Origin: Ignatzschineria sp.
GTDB lineage: Bacteria; Pseudomonadota; Gammaproteobacteria; Cardiobacteriales; Wohlfahrtiimonadaceae
Reading direction: 5' to 3'
Assembly: GCA_030151245.1 (NCBI GenBank)
Contig: JASLEF010000097.1
Span: 1 to 18,502 of the forward strand
DNA: 18,502 nt
The translations under genes and the position numbers were made by a program. The notes beneath the pieces are model-generated. The model was given only the letters and a program-made list of their open reading frames with translations, did no database searches and had not been told where the DNA came from. The first letter of the stretch is position 1. Every line of letters starts with the position of its first letter. This document shows, piece by piece, positions 14,561 to 18,502 of this stretch.

Positions 14561-14618
14561 TATACTAAAGGAATTTATGAGAATGAGTCATGCATTTGGA
14601 GGTTTCCAAATGATGATG
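14561..14618 (+). promoter_or_regulatory. waaA leader: candidate -10 and a hairpin that masks a perfect ribosome binding site
   Basis: TATACT (14561-14566) is a possible -10, without a good -35. Downstream, TTTGGAGGTTTCCAAA (14595-14610) is a perfect 6-bp hairpin with loop GGTT. It contains the Shine-Dalgarno GGAGG (14598-14602), seven bases before ATG ATG ATG (14610-14618). The stem thus hides the ribosome binding site and the A of the first ATG. The structure is short, so folding would be marginal and possibly temperature-sensitive. Confidence 0.4.
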
Positions 14619-14669
14619 AAGTTTTCAAATTCCTTTTTTATTGAGTTATCAACAGATAAAGACAAGTAG
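14610..14669 (+). CDS. Possible 19-residue leader peptide upstream of waaA
   Basis: The ATG at 14610 has an ideal GGAGG seven bases upstream and opens a frame of 19 codons, MMMKFSNSFFIELSTDKDK, ending in TAG at 14667-14669, three bases before the waaA ATG. The same frame could begin at 14577 behind AAAGGA, giving 30 residues. waaA itself lacks a good Shine-Dalgarno, so ribosomes finishing this peptide could restart on waaA. I do not recognise the peptide; it may be no more than a coupling device, or chance. Confidence 0.3.
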   Translation: MMMKFSNSFFIELSTDKDK

Positions 14670-14672
14670 ATT

Positions 14673-15953
14673 ATGATTATTCTGACACTCTATCGAGTTT
14701 TATGGTGGATTTTATTGCCGGGGATAATCTTGATGCGATTTTTTCGGGATTGGCGCTCGCCATTAGGCGTAAGAGGATTTTGGCAGCGTTTTGGTTTTCA
14801 AAAGATCCGTCAGGCGGATATTTTGATTCATGCCGTTTCATTAGGGGAAGTCCGTGCGGTGACCCCATTAGTGAAACGTCTATTACTGGAGAATCCCACT
14901 CGAAAAATTCTCTTTACTGCGACAACTTTAACCGGCAGCGATCAGGTTCAGCGATCATTTAAAGATGCCTTAGCAACGGGGCAATTAGCGCATACTTATC
15001 TTCCCCTTGATTTTGGGTTGTCGATGGCGCATTTTTTGAAGAAAGTTGCCCCTAAAGTCATTTTGGTTATGGAGACTGAGATCTGGCCAAACTTTATTTT
15101 ACAGGCAAAGAAAAAGCAAATCCCCCTCTATATTATTAGCGCTTGTTTATCTGATCGCTCTTATCGTCGTTATCAAAAGATTCAAAAAAGCATTCATCTC
15201 CTATTAAGTGATGTTGTTGTTTTAGCACAAACGGAGGATGATCAATTACGTTTTGAGGTACTTGGCGTTAAATCAGCAAAGAAAATGGGGAATATTAAAT
15301 ATGATTTAACCGTGCCAGATAGCGTATTTGAACGGTTAGCCATATTGCAGTCTCTTCGTGATCCTCAAGCGATCTATTGGATTGCGGCAAGTACGCATGA
15401 AAAAGAGGAAGAGCTGATTATTGAGGCATTTATCCGTGCAAAAAGACGGATGCCGCACTTAAAATTAATTTTAGCGCCTCGTCATCCAGAAAGATTCCAA
15501 GAAGTGAAGCTGCTACTAGATGAGTATGTGGATGCCCATGACTATCAGTTTTCTGTGAGAAGTGAAGGGGCATTGTCAGACCTAAATCCAAAGGCCGATA
15601 TTTGGCTAATTGATACGTTAGGGGAGTTACTACTGTTTTATGCTTTTGCAGATATTGCCACGGTGGGCGGGAGTTTTGTTCCGATAGGGGGACATAATAT
15701 TTTAGAGCCGGCCTATTTCTCGAAACCGATTATTGTCGGTCCCCATATGGAAGAGAATCGGGAGACGATGCTGCAGTTTTTAGCCAATGATGCGATCCTT
15801 CAAGTAGAGAGTGATGCATTAAGTCAGCTCATTAAAACATTAGGGGCAGATCAAGATTATCGTCATGCCTTAGGAGAGGCTGCGCGTTTAACGATGGCAG
15901 AAAATCAAGGGGCGATTGATGTTGTGATTGACGAAATAACGCCACTTATATAA
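14673..15953 (+). CDS. waaA: 3-deoxy-D-manno-octulosonic acid (Kdo) transferase
   Basis: A 426-residue GT-B glycosyltransferase (family GT30) that moves Kdo from CMP-Kdo onto lipid IVA at the inner face of the inner membrane, the first sugar step of LPS core assembly. An N-terminal membrane anchor spans about 4-22. HAVSLGEVRA holds the catalytic Glu59 (Glu60 in E. coli). ETEIWPN near 130-136 is typical, as is SFVPIGGHNILEPA in the C-terminal nucleotide-binding half. Length is the same as E. coli WaaA (425). Whether it adds one or two Kdo residues cannot be judged. The ATG at 14673 has only weak purines upstream; see the leader peptide ending three bases before it. It follows bamD on the same strand, with 178 bases between. 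Confidence 0.96.
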   Translation: MIILTLYRVLWWILLPGIILMRFFRDWRSPLGVRGFWQRFGFQKIRQADILIHAVSLGEVRAVTPLVKRLLLENPTRKILFTATTLTGSDQVQRSFKDALATGQLAHTYLPLDFGLSMAHFLKKVAPKVILVMETEIWPNFILQAKKKQIPLYIISACLSDRSYRRYQKIQKSIHLLLSDVVVLAQTEDDQLRFEVLGVKSAKKMGNIKYDLTVPDSVFERLAILQSLRDPQAIYWIAASTHEKEEELIIEAFIRAKRRMPHLKLILAPRHPERFQEVKLLLDEYVDAHDYQFSVRSEGALSDLNPKADIWLIDTLGELLLFYAFADIATVGGSFVPIGGHNILEPAYFSKPIIVGPHMEENRETMLQFLANDAILQVESDALSQLIKTLGADQDYRHALGEAARLTMAENQGAIDVVIDEITPLI

Positions 15954-15977
15954 ATCTTCTATAGAGATTTTATTTTT
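15952..15977 (+). terminator. Probable terminator of waaA
   Basis: AAATCT (15952-15957) pairs with AGATTT (15965-15970), followed by TATTTTT. The stem begins inside the waaA stop codon and is A+T-rich, but the U-tract is good. Confidence 0.6.
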
Positions 15978-16310
15978 AAAAAAAGACAGTATTTTGTGAT
16001 TTAAAGGGGTAGGCGACTCTGCTAAAGCCTATCTTATTGAAACTATAAAATGCGCTAAACCCTTGTTATTATCTATTTAGTTCGAAGAATCCCCTCTAAT
16101 TTGCTTCTCTGCGCTTATCTCTTATATACTGCTAAAGGTTATAGATAATTAGGATGCTTAAAAAAACGATTTCTCATGCCAAGAACGGATCAAAGTTGAA
16201 ACGGTGAGAACGACATATAGCGATAAATAGCATCATTATCTTCAAAAAATTTCAGTTTTATTTAATTTTTAATTTATTAATTTATTAATTCTCAGAGAAG
16301 GATAAGCTTT
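15978..16310 (+). other. Non-coding leader and promoter region of the isocitrate dehydrogenase gene
   Basis: No supported coding frame. Two weak promoter candidates are visible: an extended -10 TGTTATTAT at 16064-16072, and TTGCTT (16101-16106) with an 18-base spacer to TATACT (16125-16130). Either would leave a long leader of roughly 170-230 bases. TAGGC/GCCTA at about 16010-16032 could form a small stem. Just before the gene is an A+T run with a period of eight (AATTTATT twice, 16271-16286). No riboswitch or tRNA is recognised. Confidence 0.5.
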
Positions 16311-18502
16311 ATGGCAAATTCTAAAATTTTCTACACTAAAACAGATGAAGCACCAGCACTTGCTACATACTCATTTTTACCGATTGTTGAAGCATTTACG
16401 AAACCAGCCTCAATTGATATTGAGGTGAAAGATATTTCATTAACAGGTCGCATTTTATCGCTTTTTCCAGAACTTTTAGAAGAGTCACAGCGGGTTGAAG
16501 ATGCGCTCGCGGAGTTAGGGAAATTAACGCAAGATTCGGCAACAAATATTATTAAATTGCCCAATATTTCAGCATCTATCCCGCAGTTAAAGCGTGCTGT
16601 TGCAGAGCTTCAAGCTGCAGGATTTGCAATTCCAGATTTCCCTGAAGAGCCAAAAGATGAGAGAGAAGTAGAGATTAAACAGCGTTACTCTCGTGTGTTA
16701 GGTTCGGCTGTAAATCCGGTATTGCGTGAAGGAAACTCAGATCGCCGCGCACCTATGGCGATTAAAGAGTTTGCTCGTAATAATCCTCATTCAATGGGAG
16801 AGTGGAAAAAAGACTCTAAGACTAAGGTCGCAACGATGAATGATGGTGATTTTTACGGTTCAGAGCAATCTGTGACGCTCCCAGAAGCAACAGAATATAA
16901 GATTGTCTTTAAAGGGGAAGGTAAAGAGCAGGAGTTAAAAGGTTTTGCTCCTCTTTTAAAAGGCGAGATTATTGATAGTTCTGTTATGAGTATTGCTAAA
17001 TTGAAAGCATTTGTGGCAGAAGCTATCGCAGAAGCAAAAGCCAAAGATATTCTTTTATCCGCGCATCTTAAAGCAACGATGATGAAAGTATCAGATCCTA
17101 TTATGTTTGGTGCGATTGTTGAGGTCTATTTTGCAGAACTCTTTGCAAAATATGCGGCTCTTTTCAAAGAGCTCGGTATTGATACGCGTAACGGTTTAGG
17201 CGATGTCTATGCAAAACTAAAAGGTCATGCACAAGAGGCAGAAGTCATTGCTGCCATTGATGCAGCGATTGCGAATGGACCTCGTCTTGCGATGGTTGAC
17301 TCCGATAAGGGGATCACTAACCTACATGTTCCCTCAGATGTGATTGTTGATGCCTCAATGCCGGCAATGATTCGTGCGGGTGGAAAGATGTGGAATAAGG
17401 ATAATCAGACCGAAGATACGATTGCAATTATTCCAGATCGTTGTTATTCAGGGGTGTTTGCCGCAACGATTGAGGACTGTATAGAAAATGGGGCATTAGA
17501 TCCTAAGACAATGGGAACCGTTCCTAATGTGGGATTGATGGCGCAGAAAGCAGAAGAGTATGGTTCTCATGATAAAACATTCCAAGCTCCTGGTAATGGT
17601 GTGATTGAAGTGATCACCAAAGAGGGCAAAGTTCTGATGAGCCAAGCTGTAGAAGCGGGGGATATTTTCAGAATGTGCCAGGCAAAAGATGCTCCTATTC
17701 AAGATTGGGTGAAACTTGCTGTCACCCGTTCACGTCTTTCAGACACGCCAGCTATTTTCTGGTTAGATGAGAATCGTGCACATGATCGTGAAATGATTAA
17801 GAAAGTGGACATCTACTTAAAAGATCATGATACGGAAGGATTGGATATTCAAATTATGGATCCCATATCAGCGGCGAAACTAACCTTAAAACGTATTCGT
17901 GAAGGTCAAGACACGATCTCTGTTACCGGAAACGTCTTACGAGATTACCTCACAGATTTATTCCCAATTTTAGAGTTAGGAACTTCTGCAAAAATGCTCT
18001 CAATTGTGCCTTTAATGCAAGGGGGCGGTCTGTTTGAAACAGGAGCGGGTGGTTCTGCACCAAAACATGTGGAGCAATTTGTTTCAGAAGGTTATTTGCG
18101 TTGGGATTCACTTGGGGAATTCTTGGCATTAGCAGAATCTTTAAAACATTTAGGGCGTACGCAGAATAATGAAAAAGCACTGTTGCTTGGGGAAATGCTA
18201 GATATTGCTAATACGAAATTCTTGAAAGAAGATCGTTCGCCTGCGAGAAAAATCGGTCAAATTGATAATCGCGGTTCACACTTCTATCTCTCCCTTTACT
18301 GGGCGGAAGCTCTTGCAAATCAATCGAAAGATGCAGAGCTTCAAGCGACCTTTGCAAAAGTATCGAAAGCTTTAAAAGAGAATGAAGCGAAGATCAATGA
18401 GGAATTAATTAGTGCACAAGGTCAAGCGCAAGAGATTGGTGGATACTATCGCCCAATAGACGCAAAGGCTGAGAAGGCAATGCGCCCAAGTGTGACCTTT
18501 AA
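16311..18502 (+). CDS. icd: Monomeric NADP-dependent isocitrate dehydrogenase (3' end cut by window)
   Basis: A TCA-cycle enzyme that oxidatively decarboxylates isocitrate to 2-oxoglutarate with NADP, of the large monomeric class (about 740 residues) rather than the dimeric E. coli type. The N-terminus FYTKTDEAPALATYSFLP is the family start. The substrate-binding motif SAVNPVLREGNSDRR has Ser132 and Asn135, matching the numbers in the Azotobacter vinelandii enzyme; a conserved Lys at 259 lies in TMMKVSDPIMFG. FETGAGGSAPKHVEQF is seen late in the protein. The frame is open for 730 codons to MRPSVTF at the edge. The TAA formed by 18500-18502 is out of frame, so about ten more codons are expected. 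AGAAGG about ten bases upstream supports the ATG. It stands apart from waaA behind a terminator. Confidence 0.97.
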   Translation, partial: MANSKIFYTKTDEAPALATYSFLPIVEAFTKPASIDIEVKDISLTGRILSLFPELLEESQRVEDALAELGKLTQDSATNIIKLPNISASIPQLKRAVAELQAAGFAIPDFPEEPKDEREVEIKQRYSRVLGSAVNPVLREGNSDRRAPMAIKEFARNNPHSMGEWKKDSKTKVATMNDGDFYGSEQSVTLPEATEYKIVFKGEGKEQELKGFAPLLKGEIIDSSVMSIAKLKAFVAEAIAEAKAKDILLSAHLKATMMKVSDPIMFGAIVEVYFAELFAKYAALFKELGIDTRNGLGDVYAKLKGHAQEAEVIAAIDAAIANGPRLAMVDSDKGITNLHVPSDVIVDASMPAMIRAGGKMWNKDNQTEDTIAIIPDRCYSGVFAATIEDCIENGALDPKTMGTVPNVGLMAQKAEEYGSHDKTFQAPGNGVIEVITKEGKVLMSQAVEAGDIFRMCQAKDAPIQDWVKLAVTRSRLSDTPAIFWLDENRAHDREMIKKVDIYLKDHDTEGLDIQIMDPISAAKLTLKRIREGQDTISVTGNVLRDYLTDLFPILELGTSAKMLSIVPLMQGGGLFETGAGGSAPKHVEQFVSEGYLRWDSLGEFLALAESLKHLGRTQNNEKALLLGEMLDIANTKFLKEDRSPARKIGQIDNRGSHFYLSLYWAEALANQSKDAELQATFAKVSKALKENEAKINEELISAQGQAQEIGGYYRPIDAKAEKAMRPSVTF

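Noticed and set aside
16271..16290. A+T-rich repeat before the isocitrate dehydrogenase gene as another heptamer array
   Set aside because: Its period is eight (AATTTATT twice), it is only about two and a half units long, and the composition is simple enough for chance.
18500..18502. TAA at the window end as the stop of the isocitrate dehydrogenase gene
   Set aside because: It is out of frame: codons fall at 18498-18500 and 18501 onward. The family's usual length also predicts about ten more codons.

Overview
The window reads as ordinary chromosome of a low-to-moderate G+C gammaproteobacterium. The evidence is a block of core genes (cysS, gapA, pepA, miaB, rluD-pgeF facing bamD, waaA, and a monomeric-type NADP isocitrate dehydrogenase). 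The divergent rluD-pgeF / bamD arrangement is the classic gammaproteobacterial one. bamD, waaA and a putative TonB-dependent receptor tail point to a Gram-negative outer membrane with lipopolysaccharide. The A+T lean and gene mix would fit a Cardiobacteriales-type lineage (Ignatzschineria/Wohlfahrtiimonas), but that placement is a guess from memory, not a search result.

Layout. 1-784: the last 23 codons of a probable TonB-dependent receptor, then a striking 462-bp tandem array of exactly 66 in-register heptamers, a probable terminator, and a second short heptamer array. 785-2362 (+): a flavin (NADPH-FMN) reductase and an exported TraB/GumN-family protein. 2633-4269 (-): cysS and a translationally coupled ybeD-like gene, separated from the previous pair by a bidirectional terminator. 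4503-5705 (+): a Bcr/CflA drug-type exporter with Fur-box-like sequences in its promoter region. 5706-6137: a non-coding stretch dense in GATC and palindromes. 6153-7253 (+): a zinc alcohol dehydrogenase. 7440-11640 (-): gapA, pepA and miaB, each with its own intergenic region. 11826-13611 (-): rluD and pgeF, overlapping. 13670-15953 (+): bamD and waaA. 16311-18502 (+): monomeric isocitrate dehydrogenase, cut by the window end about ten codons before its expected stop.

Functionally the genes serve central carbon metabolism (gapA, icd, adh), translation and RNA modification (cysS, miaB, rluD), peptide turnover (pepA), and envelope assembly or quality control (bamD, waaA, pgeF). I see no phage, transposase, CRISPR, toxin-antitoxin or defence system.

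The unexplained content is non-coding. The main item is the family of heptamer arrays: 66 units without a single indel, an internal duplication, and smaller heptamer runs of different sequence at 717-751 and 10115-10140. Others are a hairpin that buries a perfect Shine-Dalgarno in a mini-ORF just before waaA, two interleaved inverted repeats in the gapA leader, and the GATC cluster before adh.
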